Source: Polytrichum commune
Taxonomy: Eukaryota; Streptophyta; Polytrichopsida; Polytrichales; Polytrichaceae
DNA length: 60,000 bases
NCBI GenBank assembly: GCA_950295325.1
Contig: OX485805.1
Coordinates: 53,966,758-54,026,757 of the forward strand
Reading direction: 5' to 3'
Shown here: positions 35,007 through 47,870 of the stretch, one piece after another
How the letters are laid out: each line of letters starts with the position of its first letter
How positions within the stretch are numbered: the first letter of the stretch is position 1
Notes under the pieces: generated by a model
What the model was told of the DNA's origin: nothing
The model's input: only the letters and a program-made list of their open reading frames with translations
The model's database searches: none
Made by a program: the position numbers and the translations under genes

Positions 35007-35980
35007 TGTCGCAACTCTTGCTAGCCCCCTTAATAATCTTGTCCATTTTCATTTCTAGCAAATGTTACCAGCAGTAACCCTTCACATTCTGCCATGCTAA
35101 TGGTTAGTTCCTCCTATCCCGGACCTTATAGTTCATAAAAGGGGAACCAACCCTACTACTTTGCTTTTGGGACTCACCCCTTAATTTGTAACCAATTCTT
35201 AGATGTGGACTTCCATCCATGAAAGTCCAATCTTATGTTAATCATCGTTTTTCCGGACCAACACTATAACAACCCGAACCATACTAGGCAACTATGACCT
35301 TACATTAGGCCAAAGTCCATGAAGGCCGTGTCATTCGGCCTCGGGTGGGTGAGGCCACATCACCTCACCCATATAAGCATGTAAGACTTTTGGTAGGGCC
35401 CCTACACCACCGTCAAGAAATATTTTGTCTCTCTACCGAGACTTGGGGCCAATTAGACATTTTCCCTTAGCCATTGGGTCTAGAAGCCCCCAGTAGCTTC
35501 AGAACATCATAACTTCCCTGTACGATCTCTGATGCTAACAAAAGACCACTCCATCGTCATTTACGTTTTATTTAAATGCCGATGGACTCCTCATTTGCCC
35601 CATTCAGGCAAGTACTTAGGAATTTATGCCTGTTCAAACCTTGGCAGTCCCAGGAGCCACTCCCAGGCCACTGCTGTACCAGGGCACTATCCCGGGACAA
35701 CGCCCCACTTAAATTGCCATATCTCCTAGCTCACACCTCCGATTGAGGTATTCTTGAGCACTCTAGAATCACCACGGCATAAGCTATAAGTGGCTTATGG
35801 TTGTACTTTCGTGCCTCCTATACTGCGTGGATGGGAGGCGTTCCCAACGCCCGGGGCCCTCACCCACACTAAGATCACTTGGGCCTTCTCACCAACGGCG
35901 CCACAAGTCCCGGGTGTCACTCCGAGGTCCCCCTTGTGCCCATGGTGTTTCGGGCACTCCTCATGGAGAGGTGTACGACA
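35007..35980 (-). repeat. LTR copy H2, full-length solo LTR
   Basis: 974 bp; the plus strand reads TGTCGCAACTCTTGC to GAGGTGTACGACA. No primer site or polypurine tract adjoins it, so it is a solo LTR. Flanks GCAAC and ATTCC are not a target duplication. Confidence 0.87.
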
Positions 35981-38300
35981 ATTCCCCCTCATCCACTAAC
36001 CAAACACAAGTACAAGATTAGGACCTCATCTCATATTTTTTTCTTTGCACATGTTGCGCACCTCTCCATGAGGAGTGCCCGAAACACCATGGGCATGTGA
36101 GCATCAATCCCCCTCACCCTTCGATTGCGTCCTAGTCCGGGTGAGGGATCATGAGCTACATTCCATTACGCCAATCACAAGTGCAAGCAAAGGAATGATT
36201 GAGAGAAGTGGTGTATATAACACCCTTTTCTTTTCTTTTATTAACACTTTGAGCATTCACAAATACTCGGCCCTCTTACAATGTCGTGCTGCCCTTTATA
36301 ACTACCCTTAACCCTTCACCTAATGCCTTCCAATTATCCCAGCGCGTGGGCTTAGCCCACACTTGTCCCTATTCCTTCATTCAGGCACTCACAATTACTT
36401 AACTCCTATGACCACTGCTGCTCATCCTACCCTGGACTACTGCAATGAAACCTTCCTAACCAATGAACCAATCACTCTTGGCATCCCCGACCTTGCAGAC
36501 AATAAGGGCGAAGGAGAAAAACTCGAACAGTGGTCAAACCCCCCTTCAGTGCGGAATCGCAGCTACTGCAGTGTGAGTCTTCCCCCCCACCCCTTGAATT
36601 CCACCGATTGTGCAGTAGCGTTGATTCGGCCGAGGTTAGCTCCAGTGGCCCGTCGAGGGAATCGGAAACCCGATCCCAAGTGTACCTGCGCTCGGTGCTT
36701 GTCATGCACCCATCTTCAATCTCCTTTCCACATGAAGAAGTCCCTTCAGGTCAATGGGAGCGAGGCGTCTCCTTGGGCCTCAGCCTGACCTCCACTATCA
36801 TGAGTAGTTACGGTGGCCCAAACGATCGGAACTTTTGGCCAGCATCTCTACTCTTACGCAGGTTGTTCACCACGAATGCAACCCGCTGCAATCGCCTCTC
36901 GAGAAGCTCCCTCCTCTGCTTTACTAGAGGTCCGGAGGACCTGAGACTATCCTGATCCCTTTCCTATAAATTGTCTCCTTGATCACCGATTATGAAGGTT
37001 ACACTGAGCATGGAAGGAACTGAATGTTGCGTTGCACTTACTGAAGCATGTCGCTCTGTGGTCCATCGGCGGTGTTTCCCCTTCTGGTGTTGAAAGATTC
37101 GGAAGTATGTGAAATGCCAATCTTCTCACTCACCAACGTTGCATCCCAAAAGATTGCACAACTCCTAAATTTTCCCTTCCACCAGTCGACGCGTGCCATT
37201 GCTAAGGTGGAACTCGAGTGTTGGAGGGCCAACATTGCCGTTGTGGGAGTAATCGGTAGCCTCCGGAATCCAACCCCCTAAGCCCATCTGCAGCCATGAC
37301 TCCGCATCTAAGTGTGTTTGAGAATAAACGCTGAAGCTCGTTGAATCCCCCCTGAGCTCCAACTCTGTTCGCCGTCGTTATCTCTGGGATCCCGCGCTCT
37401 TGTTGTAGCCAGCCCCTGGTCGCTTGCAAGCTCCAGTCGTCCACCGGATCTCTCCGCCTACACCTCTGCTCAGTGATAGCCGCGTCGGTATTTCAACGGC
37501 CAGCTTGCCTACATTCCCGCTCCCCAAGATCCTTCAATGTGAGCTTCTTTCCACCTCCTTACGTGCTGATCTACCATCCACTACCAACCCTTGAGCTCCT
37601 CCCTGCTCACTTTCCTCATGCTGATGTACGCTCTCTGAGGCTCCGAGCCCTTCTCCTCGGCGGATTCACAGCCTTTCTGTCGACCCTTAGCGTCCACCAT
37701 CCATTGTTGGGCAGCGCACCCTCTCCCTAGTGCCGTGCTCTCCACCACCTTCTCTGATCTGCATCGATCGACACAACAAGTCTACGCACCAGAACAATCA
37801 TCAAAGAAAAATCGGAGCAGGGCTTCCGCCTCATCCCTTCTATCTCCCTCTCTTCCTCCAAAAACATGCATTTTGTTTGCAGGGCTTCGCCCTCTTGCTT
37901 CTCCTCTCTCCTACCTCTACTCCCCCCTTGCATGCAATTTTTGGCAGGGCTTCGCCCTCTTGCCACTTCTCTCCCCCTCCTCTACCTCATACATGCATAA
38001 TGAGCTCTCTACCTCCTACCTCCCGAGACCCCTCCAACCTCTACCTTTTTTCCCGGGTTGCCCGGCATCTTTCGGGCCGCCCGAGAGAAAAAACGGGTCA
38101 AGACCTTTTCTTTTGGTCTCTCCCCCTTCCAAACCCACTTTCCCTTTTCTTCCATTGACTTCTTCTCCCCCTAGCCTCATAGATAAATAAAACTCATTCA
38201 TAGATAGATAGATAGATAGATAATTAGATGAGACAAAAGTAACCCACCATAGTTGTTACCACGTAATCACGCTCGCGTTGTGGTATAAGTTGTGAGTCGT
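35981..38300. other. Pyrimidine-rich unclassified region
   Basis: A 44-bp fragment of the LTR 5' end lies at about 36053-36096. From about 37450 the plus strand is C/T-rich and includes an imperfect duplication (GGGCTTCGCCCTCTTGC at about 37884 and 37946). A (TAGA)n microsatellite is at 38201-38221. Overlapping open frames on both strands (36363-36955, 37730-38190) follow from base composition; no family is recognised. An LTR of another element is possible. Confidence 0.4.
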
Positions 38301-38314
38301 TACGGTTGTGGTCA

Positions 38315-38420
38315 CCAAGTCATGTTTCCTCGGTTGGTTGAGGGAGGGAATTTGTACGACATTTTAAACGGTCCGGGTTCGACTCCCGTCGAGTTCGTGT
38401 GATCGTTTCATGTGTTACAC
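38315..38420 (+). repeat. SINE-like sequence with tRNA-type pol III promoter
   Basis: A near-consensus B box, GGTTCGACTCC, lies at 38376-38386 and an A-box-like TGGTTGAGGG at about 38335-38344, with spacing as in a tRNA-derived SINE head. The surrounding GGAGGGAATTTGT and GACTCCCGTC blocks resemble plant Au-type SINEs from memory. It does not fold as a complete tRNA, and 3' end and target duplication were not determined. Confidence 0.45.
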
Positions 38421-38796
38421 ATGACTTGGCTAGTGATTTCTAGGCAGGAAATTAGTACCCAACCAACCGGCGCTTACCCATTCTCCTGAGCTATTCATGT
38501 AACTATCGTTTGATAAATGACAGTCATCATTGTGACTCCTCCTTTATTCTATTGGTTTTTCTTGGTATTCCTAAGTACGCTTTTACTAGGCTCTCCATTA
38601 AACGCTTATATCTTCACCTTCCCTCTATCCTCTAGGGTTAATTTCACTTCTAGCTCCTGATTACCTCTTAGCTTAATTTTACCGAGATATTCAACACCTA
38701 ACCTTTCTCATCACTTGATAATTCCATCAAGCGCGAAATCAACGTATTAGCCATGTTGTTGCAATTAAGGATTAATGTGAGTACGATTTCGGGCTC
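38421..38796. other. Spacer, possible SINE body
   Basis: AT-rich. It may include the 3' body of the SINE-like element; nothing else is recognised. Confidence 0.3.
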
Positions 38797-39730
38797 ACAG
38801 GGCACAAGGGGGACCCCGGAGTGACACCCGGGACTTGTGGCGCTGTTGGTGAGAGGGCCCAAGTGATCCTAGTGTGGGTGAGGGCCCTGGGCGTTGGGAA
38901 CGCCTCGCACCCACGGAGACTAGGAGGCATGAGGGTAAGGCCATAAGTTATGCGTAGCTTATGGCGTGGTGATTCTAGAACGCTCAAGAACATCTCAATC
39001 GGAGGTGTGAGCTAGGAGTTATGGCCATTTGAGTGGGGCGCTGTCCCGGGACAACGCCCTGGTACAGCAGTGCCTGGGAGTGATTCCCGGGACTGCCAAG
39101 GTACAAACAGGCATAACTTCGTGAATACTTGCTTTAATGGGGCAAGTGAGGAGTCCATCGGCATCTACGTGAAGCGTAGATGAAGATGGAGTGGTTGCTT
39201 GTTAGGATCAGACATCATAGAAGGAAGTTATGATGGTCTGAAGCTGCTGGGGGCTTCTAGGCCCAACAGCTAAGGGAAAATGTCTAGTTGGCCCCAACAC
39301 TTGGTAGAGAGATAAGAGGTCTCTTGATGGTGGGGTAGGGGCCCCGCGTAGAGTCCTAGAGGCTTATATGGGTGAGGTGGTGTGGCCTCACCCACCCGAG
39401 GCCGAACGGCACGGCCTCCATGGGCTTTGGCCCATTGTGAGGCCATAGTTGCCTAGTATGGTTCGGGTTGTTATAGTGTTGCTCCGGCAATGCGATGATC
39501 AACATAAGATTGGACTTCCATGGATGGAAGTCCACATCGAAGAAATGGGTTACCGATTAAGGGGTGAGTCCTGAAAGCAAAGTAGGAGGGTTGGTCCCTC
39601 CTACGAACTATAAGGTCCGGGGTAGAAGGAGCTAACCATTAGCATGGCGGAATGCGAAGGGTTGGCGCTCGTAACCTTTGCTAGGAATGAAGATTGGCAA
39701 GATGGTTAAGGGGACTAGCAAGGGTTGCAT
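38797..39730 (+). repeat. LTR copy I, 5'-truncated
   Basis: Plus-orientation copy from GGGCACAAGGGGGACC to CTAGCAAGGGTTGCA. It lacks about 50 bp of its 5' end. It lies against Gypsy-2 but in the opposite orientation, so it is an independent insertion rather than that element's LTR. Confidence 0.83.
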
Positions 39731-42568
39731 TAGCATCCTCTAAAGTTGGATTTTATTGCCTCAAACCAAAGAACAAGTACATGTTGTGAAGCGCTTTGCC
39801 TTCAAGCTAAGTGTGCTACGAGCGTCTCTCCCCCACTAAAGGAGATTGATGTCCTCATCAATGCCTACTCTTCATTTTATTGGAACCTCTAGCCCTAGTT
39901 TCTTCAAAGTTGTTCACCAATTTCTTGGCGTTCACCATGTCTCCTGCCGCTACCCAAGCAACTTCTTTTTCATGGTATCCTCGCCATTTCACCAAGTACT
40001 CCTTTGTAAAAAAAAATTCACTTGGGCTTTGTACACTTGAGGATGCCCTCTTACCTCATGTTCCAAATGACCTTCTACAAAGTCGGAAGGTGGCCTAATC
40101 ACTTGCTTGCGATCGGGCCACAAGATGTCTTTTTTAAATGACTTTCGTTATGAAACATGGAATGTCAGATGCACTTTGATCTCGGGCGGTAACTCCAACT
40201 TATACATGTCCTTGAACACTCGTTCCACAATGAGAAACGAAGCTCCAATTTTAGACATGAAACTAGGAGTGAGGCCTTTGGTCAAGGTGAAGTTGTTCAC
40301 ATTCAACAACACCTTTTTGGCCCACCTCATACTCCACTTCGCATCTTACGGCATTGACTTGCTCTTCATAGCATTTTCGGGTTTATTCCACCAACAACTT
40401 GGTCATCTCCAAGATTTGTTCACCCTTCTTGGCCAAGTCCTCACCATCTTGGTTGAACTCTAGTGTTTAATGTGTCCCCTCAAGAGTTAGGTTAGTAGGT
40501 TGGAGCGCATCCACTCCATAAGCCACCACAAAAGACGACCCCTTGGTCGCCAAGTGTTTGGCTACATTGCAACTAAACTCCGCTGGACCCACATAGTCTG
40601 CCCAATCTCCTTGGTCCGCACCCACCAAGTTCCTCAAATATTGTTTTGAAACTCCATTCACATGCTCCATTTTCCCAACCGTTTGGGAATAGAAGGTCAT
40701 GCTAAACCTTAGTTTTGTTGCAACCTTCCTAAAGAGGTGCCTCCAACGTGCACTTGTGAACTTTGGATCTCGATGTGACACAATCACTTTTGGCAACTCG
40801 TGGTGCCTTAACCATCATTTGAGAAAGGGCTATGTAGTTTACAACGTAGTTGCAGTTCCCACAATCGGCACCATGTGTGCCAACTTGGCAAACCGATCTA
40901 CCATCACCAAGATGACATCATACCCATGTGACTCCGGCAAATTTGTGATCAAGTCCATTCACATACTAAGTCATGGCGCCGACGGGATAGGCAACAGTTG
41001 CAAGAGGCCGCCTTGCTTTTTGTAAGAGGCTTGGTTCACTTGGTACTTTATCCAAGCCTTCACAAAGTGGGCTATATCCTCCTTTATGCACCGCCAATGG
41101 TACCTCCTTGACACCATTCTATGGTGATTTTTTTCTTTCTTCTTTATGGCCGGCAATGTGACTATCATATTCTTCCTTCAAAACCGATAGCCTTAACTTG
41201 CCTTGTGGCACATACACCTGCCTTTGCTTATACATGATCAATCCGTCCACCAACTTAATCTTTCTAGCACCTTGCTCTTGCGAAGCTCACTTAGAAGTTT
41301 TTGTGCTTCGGAATAGTTAATGCACCCCTCTTGTATCTTGCATCACAAGTTTCCTTCACCGGCAAATATTAGCCACAAGGTTTGGATGGTTCTCATTGCT
41401 TGGAACTCTTCCTGTCTACTTAGTGCATCCAGCACCACGTTGCCACGGTCCAGTTTGTGGATCAAATCCATCTTCATAAGCGCCAAACTTTCATGCCACC
41501 ACAATGACTAGGTGCTCACTTGTGCTTGTATCTTAAAATACTTTAAGGACACATTATCCGTATAGACCTTTGCTTTGTGCAACCCCAAATAGTGTCGCCA
41601 CGTTTTCAAGCAATGCACTACGGCAAAGAAGTTATTTCTCATTAGTTGGCCGTCTCCCTTGACAACCATCGAGCTTCATGCTCCCATATATAATGGCCAT
41701 CCATCTTACATCAACAATCCGCCAATGGCAAAGTCACTCGCCCCCGTATGCACCTCAAAAGGTTTGTCAAACTCCGCGAACTTGAGCATGGGCGGCGAAG
41801 ACAACTTGCTCTTAAGCTCCCCAAAGACTTGGTGATAAGGCTCATCCCACTCTTGGGATAGCCATTTCTTCCACTAGTCGGATAAGATCGGGCAATCATC
41901 AAGCTTAATGCTCTCATAAGCAATGGCCATCTATCTTGCATCAACATCCGCCAATGATAAAGTCCCTCACCTTCATATGCACCTCAAAATGCTTGTGAAA
42001 ACTTGGGAACTTGACCACATCTTGCAAAGAGAACTTGCTCTTGAGCTCTCAAGAGGCTTGGTGATAAGGCTCATCCCACTCTTCGGATAGCCATTTTTTT
42101 AACAAGTTGAATAAGGTCCTAGCAACCTTAGAAAAATCTCAAATGAAGCGATGTTAGTAGTTGGCTAGGCCAACCAATGACCTAATCATTTTTTCAGTCA
42201 AGGGCCATTTCTCCTTTTGGATTGCCTTGACCTTCCTCATGTCCGTCCACCAACTTCATTTGTCACCATTTAGCTCAAGAAGTCAATCTCTCGTTGAGAA
42301 AAATTATTTTCCACTCCTTGGCGGTAATTTTTTGAGCAACACATTGGTGAATACATCTTGTACATCACCAACATCCCACGAATGTGGTTTGGGGGAGGCC
42401 CATCTTTCTTAGCCTCCTCATGAGTTCCTTGGAGTTGCTCCAAATAAACCACGACCTTTTTTTCTTCTCATTATTCATTTGGTCCCTTGAGACCAAATTC
42501 AACTTAGTTCCTCCTACCATAGGAGTCCTTGTCAATTTGAAATTCAACTTTTTGCCATCATGACACAT
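39731..42568 (-). pseudogene. Gypsy-2 chromovirus pol remnant with chromodomain
   Basis: Minus-strand order: pre-RT segment 42568-42270 (CHDGKKLNFKLTRTPMVGG); deleted RT; RT C-terminus and RNase H region about 42260-41650; integrase zinc finger 41168-40971; integrase core 40860-40467 (SHRDPKFTSARW ... VNGVSKQYLRNL); chromodomain about 40070-39890 (YLVKWRGYHEKEVAW). A purine-rich tract, TTTAGTGGGGGAGAG on the minus strand at 39827-39841, may be the polypurine tract. It has many frameshifts. It shares the tandem-duplicated RNase H-adjacent segment with Gypsy-1 (here about 41655-41870 and 41885-42100), so both belong to one family. Confidence 0.87.
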
Positions 42569-45062
42569 AAAAAATGCACCGCAAGCGCACCGACAGTTGA
42601 GATACCTTCTCTTAAATATTCATAACCTCCACTCACTAACTTTTATTTCAAGAAGTTTACACTTTCTAGACTTAACTACACATAATCACACTTAATTAGT
42701 TTGAGTGAGTATGAATATTTTGTGAAAGTAGAAGGTATTAACTAAAATATCATAAAAAATACTAAAAAAATAAACCTAATTCTAGTTCCATTTCAGAATG
42801 ACAAAGATCCTTTCAATGGTAAGTCACAAAATTATAACCTTAGTACTTATGAGGGTTTTGTAATATTTTTTACTTCCAAGTTACTAAAGGCTTGATTGTC
42901 GGTTTCATTTCAAAAATGAAATCCCAGTCAATTGTTTATTTATTCAATGTGTCACGGTATGCGGCGTCGATGGCCGCACCTTATCCGTTGGGTTTCATCC
43001 ATCTAGATTTGGATGGATGAATCTAGATGTGGAGAGGAAGGCTCCTAAGTAAGGAGCCTCCTCCTTGGCTTGGCATTCTTGCCAAGTCAAGTCTTGTGAG
43101 TTAGTGTGTGAAGAGAGCTTGTGTGAGGTGTAGATTGCATGATTTTGCAATAAATCTTGAGTTCTTCTTCCCCTACTTACACTCTTGGATTCTCCTTTGG
43201 TGGAGTGAGAGATAGCTTGACTAGTTGTGTGCATTTGAAGAGAGATTTAGAGCTATTATGAGTGTTCTACTCTCTTCCTTCTCACTTGGCAAAAATGCTT
43301 CATTTTTTATGTTTTCTTCTTGATTCTTGACATTTAACGCGCACGGGTGCGCGTGGGGGCAAGGAGTGATGAAGTTCCGAAGTTTTGGAGCGGAGAAAGC
43401 CGTAGATTGTTGAAGCAACAAGAAGAAAGAGGTGTGCTTGTGAAGTTTAGACATCACTTTGAATTGTGGAGAGAAATCTTTGAATTCTCCACGGAATTTC
43501 GTGTCATTTGTTCGCTTGCAAGCTTGAATTCATTTTAGTGAGCTTGTCAAGAACACTCTTCATTTTGGTTCAAGTGTGATTTCATTCAAAATTAAACAAA
43601 CAAACAAACAAAAAAACTAAAGAAAACAAGGAGGGAGGAGGAGAGCTTCTGGCCGGACCGGGCCCGCGGCTCCCCCCTCCTCTTCCTCCTCCCCCCCGGG
43701 TACCTCCTCCCCCGGTACCTTCCTCTTTTCCCTCCCTCACCTTCCTCCCCCCTTCCCCCCCAGCCTACGCCTACCTCTAACTCCCCAACCCCCTCTACCT
43801 AGGTCCCACCTAGATTCCCCCCCCCCCGGCAGATATTTACCCCCCCTTAGCTGCTGCAGACTGATTTTTTATTTTTTATTTTTTAACAAAAACTATTAGT
43901 TTATTGTATTTGCCATTGTATTCTTCAATACAACAACAACACTAAATACAATAAACTAAGATATCGAGAGGTCAAGAAAGGCGTATCTTGACCAATACAT
44001 TCCCCAACAAAGCTTCATTATAACAAATGAATGTTGGGGCCTTCAAATTTTCACGAAAATGAAATTCTTGGACGTATGAATACCACACTTTGGCGCCAAG
44101 GTTGAGAGCACCTTTTCGAGTTTCTTGGCGATTGTAGGTTGTGTATACGTTTGGTACAAATTCATTTTGTTGAGAGGGGTGGAGCATTGCGGGAGAGGTT
44201 CGCGGGAGCATCCGGCAACACGCGGAGGACGTGGGATCTCGGCGAATTTGCACTTAGCTTCTTTTTCTCCCGCAACGACTTGATAGAGGTATTTGTCATA
44301 AGCGGGGATTTTCATTCTCTTTTGATTAGGGGCGGGTTGTGGGCATTGGATTTATTTAGGGGTAGGTTATGGACATTGGCTTTATTTGGGGGCAATTTGT
44401 GGGCGTTATGAATTATTTTAGGGAGTTGTAGGTGTTGGCATTCATTTGGGATTGTTGAGGGATTGCCGAGGGGTGGAACGTGGCATATGGAATAATCATT
44501 CGACTTAACAAGATAATTGTTAAGAGCGAATTATGTTAAGAAACACAGATTCCATGGACTTCAGGGAAGAGAGGATTTTATGTTGTAATACTAGATGAGA
44601 GATGTGCTTATGCAATTTATTTATTTTTAAGCAACAGGGGCTCTTCATTTTGACCACCAACCGCAGGCAGGTGCCGGTTGGTTGCAGTCGCTTTCAATTT
44701 TTGTTTAAGTGTTGTGTTGGGGAAGAGGATCCAGTGCTGTTATTGCATTGTTCCTTGTATTTTGTTGTGGTACCTTCCCATGTGGTGGGCTTGTTGTGCT
44801 GGATTGTTCCAGCACTGCCCCATTTTGTATTGTTCTAGATTGTGATAGGGTATTGTGGGGGTGAGGTCGGAGTAATGACCGACGAGATCCTTGTGTGTAC
44901 ACCAAGTGGGCGGTGCAGGTATTCCCTTATGCTGAGGCTGGATTAATGACCAGCAGACCATAAGATTTGGTGGTGGTTACAGGTGCAGGTGCAGGTTGTC
45001 TTTACCCTAATCCCACATTAGTTTAGGTTGTTGGCTCCAGTGACCCAATCCATTGCGGGTTT
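42569..45062. other. AT-rich then C-rich region left of the gag-methyltransferase element
   Basis: 42569-42949 is AT-rich. A TGTCACGG start at 42950 followed by an AATAAA signal near 43149 could be an LTR, unproven. 43640-43850 is extremely C-rich. Three diverged ~33-bp units (TTTATTTAGGGGTAGG type) lie at 44325-44440. The 5' LTR of the element with gag at 45063 should lie in this stretch, but I could not fix its ends or a canonical primer site. Confidence 0.35.
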
Positions 45063-46967
45063 ATGGTTACAACTCGGAGCCAACATTATCGTTCTCCGTC
45101 TCCGGCATCATCGCAAGGTCGATCTTCGGACCTTATGGATAGTGAACCCGTGGTAGCACCCGACGAGGCTTTTCAGCCTACTTGGATGTAGGGGATTGCT
45201 ATTCGGTCTCACGTCCTTTGGGTGGGATCCTTTGACGAGATAGAAGAGGAGACGCGAGGCGGCATCCGTGACCGATTTTTTGGTCGAGCGGGGACCATTT
45301 CCCTGCAAGATTGGAAAATTCGGTTCAGAACATGGATGAGGGAGAAGCGTCAACGCAATACCAACTTCAACGATTGGTATGTGTTCGAGCTTCTGCCACA
45401 ACATTTGGAGCACAAAGCTCTCCAGACCTATGAGCAATGGACAGATTTTCATTGGATGGAGCTGCGCCAGGTGGAGCAGTACTGAGAGACTCGGGTTGAG
45501 TTGGTGTCCGCATTGAAGGAAGACGCAACTTCCAGTTTGATGGCCGTTCCTGAGGTTAAATCAGAGGTACTGGAAGGAGATAATGTGGTGGATGTGGAGG
45601 GAGCTCCTCATGGTGAGCCGAGGGCTACGGGTCCTGCTCCTGCGGCGGCGAGTACTTCGAGCCCCATTCTTCCACTGTCACGTTATGCCCAGGCCACCCA
45701 GGCGGCATTAACTTCTTTAGGAGCTCCGCCGGATTTTGATCCTCTGCAGGAATTCCAACTCCATTTGGAGGAGGAATATGGAGGCTTCCGCCACGATCAA
45801 ATGCAGCGTATCCATGACTTTCGACGGGAGAAAGATGACACACCTCGTACCATGTACACGAGGTTGGCGAGGTTTGCCAGAGAATCTGGAGGTGTTTTCG
45901 CCGAGAGCCAGTTGGTAAAGGTGTTTTTATCAAAGATTGACAAACGCCTCATTGACTTAGCTTTGCCCAGGATCATCATGTATCATGGTGGCCGAGCGAC
46001 ACTTGCGGAAGCTTTCGCCATTGTTGAGCAGTGTGATCGTGCCTTGTGTTAGGACGGCGCCACTGATTTGGTGTCCATGCTAGTAGATTCTAGCAAATCC
46101 CGGAAGGTTTCGGTTGCGGCTGCGGGGTTGGCGGAGGCAGAGGTGGACAAGACCTTGCATTGTTGGTCTTGTGGGCAGGCGGGTCATGCTAAGAAGGATT
46201 GTCCTTCGAAGCAAAGGCAAGTCCAGACCGTCACTACTCCGAAGCGGAAACCATTTGTTCCCGCTAATGGCTCGGCGAAGGGGGCGGATAATCAGTTATC
46301 CAAACAGTTGAAGTGTTCCCATTGTGGGCGGAACAATCACGCGGTGGAGAACTGCTTTGCTTTCCATCTTGAGAAACGTCATTCTTCCGACCGGGAGAAG
46401 ACGTTGGAGGCGAAGATTGGAGCCATGGAGGAGAGGTTCAAAAGCTTGGCGTCATCCGGCCAAATCTTGGCCTCGCCGTCTTTCTCTGGAGCTCAGGCTA
46501 GTTCTTCCATGCCGGATTACTATATGTTCGGAGCCTCGGGCGAGGTGGTGAGTTCCGCAGTCGTGACACGTGCTCAAGCCGTGTCACAAGCCATACCTTC
46601 GACCACAAATGGATATGTGGCAAGCTCGCGAGCTCGGGACAATGCGCCCGCAGACCAAATTGGTCAAGCACGACTACCATTATCTTTTGGATTGGCTGAT
46701 GCCGTCCAATCTATCAGTGGTCGTCATCCGAACGATGAGGTTTCACATTCATCGACCGACGTGGCGCATACGTTGGCATCCAAGGTATTGCATACACCTT
46801 TGTTCACGGCAATGGAGTGGTCGTCGCCAAAGTTCCAACCTGCTAAGGTTTTTCACTTAGCAGGTAGGATTTTGGAAGGGAAGGCATCCTTACCTTCTCT
46901 GACCGTGGCTCAAGCCACTACGAACATCCCTGCTTTTGAAGATCCTGAGGAGGTGGCCAAACGATGA
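45063..46967 (+). pseudogene. Gag with two CCHC zinc knuckles, interrupted by three internal stops
   Basis: Structural protein of the retrotransposon particle. The retrotransposon gag region covers about 45222-46049, with a conserved-looking capsid stretch (EFQLHLEEEYGGFRHDQMQR, then TMYTRLARFARESGG, then LVKVFLSKI). Two nucleic-acid-binding knuckles of the form C-x2-C-x4-H-x4-C follow: CWSCGQAGHAKKDC at 46161-46202 and CSHCGRNNHAVENC at 46314-46355. A polar linker completes it. Stops at 45189, 45483 and 46050 interrupt it, and a fourth at 46965 ends this frame segment. Apart from stops the frame is clean, so decay is recent. Read-through seems unlikely with so many sites. Confidence 0.88.
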
Positions 46968-47669
46968 GCGAGACTTGCGGCAGAAACCATTGCGTCTTTT
47001 GACGCACACGCCTCAGATGACAGGGCACCGACCACGTCTTATGACTCACCAATATCCGCGGGAGCAGCTTATTTGTCTGATGTCGCTGCTAGACCTGCTC
47101 GCGAGCACTGCGGCATTCGACCCGGCGTTGTGCGTATGGTGAATGATACCGGCATTTTGGTGGTCAGTCGCACTGGAAGCAATGCTACTCAGGTTGCTTC
47201 CCGTTGTGTGATGATGGATTCAGGGGCACAACCAGTTATGATCGGCAAGAGGCTTGCCCAAGAGTTGGGGTTGGCGGCCGAGGATTTAGCTCCCTGTCCA
47301 TTCACCATTGTCACATCCATTGGTCACGTGGAACGGGCCACGGGTTATACTCGCGAACCATTACAGCTTAGCTTCCAAGTGAAGCCTGGAGATCCACCCG
47401 CACCTCTTCTTCTTAAATGTGCGGTGACGGATGCGACCAACTATGACATTTTAGTTGGTCAGCAAGCACTTTATCCACTTGGTTTTGGTTTGGACAACTG
47501 GACTGAGGAGGCATGGATCCGACCAGGTTGGTTGGCTGGGGATGGCCGCAGGGAACTTATTCCTGTGGCTTTCGCGGCGGCCGCGACCATAGCACCATTA
47601 CCCATGGTTTTTGGATGTGGTGCTATTGTGGACACATTGCCTTATGGTTCCGCATTGTTGGAAGAGTAA
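46968..47669 (+). pseudogene. Retropepsin-like aspartic protease segment
   Basis: In frame with gag. The catalytic motif MMDSGAQPVMIG includes DSGA at 47217-47228. The downstream flap and second-half signature YDILVGQQALYPLGF matches the D-x-ILG-x-x-L pattern of Gypsy proteases. It would process the polyprotein. It ends at TAA 47667, followed in the same frame by a linker (47670-47867) and TAG 47868 before the methyltransferase. Confidence 0.85.
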
Positions 47670-47870
47670 TTGGCATTCATAGGGAGTACAGACGATCCAC
47701 GGGATATGGCACCTAAGGGTGCATTTATACGCCATCCCAAGGACCCCCTTCCTCCTTGGCGTGATTCCGCCGAGCTATTCCGAAGGTGTGAGCATATTGT
47801 TCACTCTCTCACTCCTAGGACACTAGTCATACCGGATGCCCACTCGGCATTGGCACATCCCATTTTATAG

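Noticed and set aside
36363-38190. Several overlapping open frames of 70-150 codons on both strands.
   Set aside because: Pyrimidine-rich composition suppresses stops; no domain, no consistent splice signals.
38797-39730. 3' LTR of Gypsy-2.
   Set aside because: Its orientation, fixed by the primer site beside copy J, is opposite to the minus-strand Gypsy-2 coding sequence.
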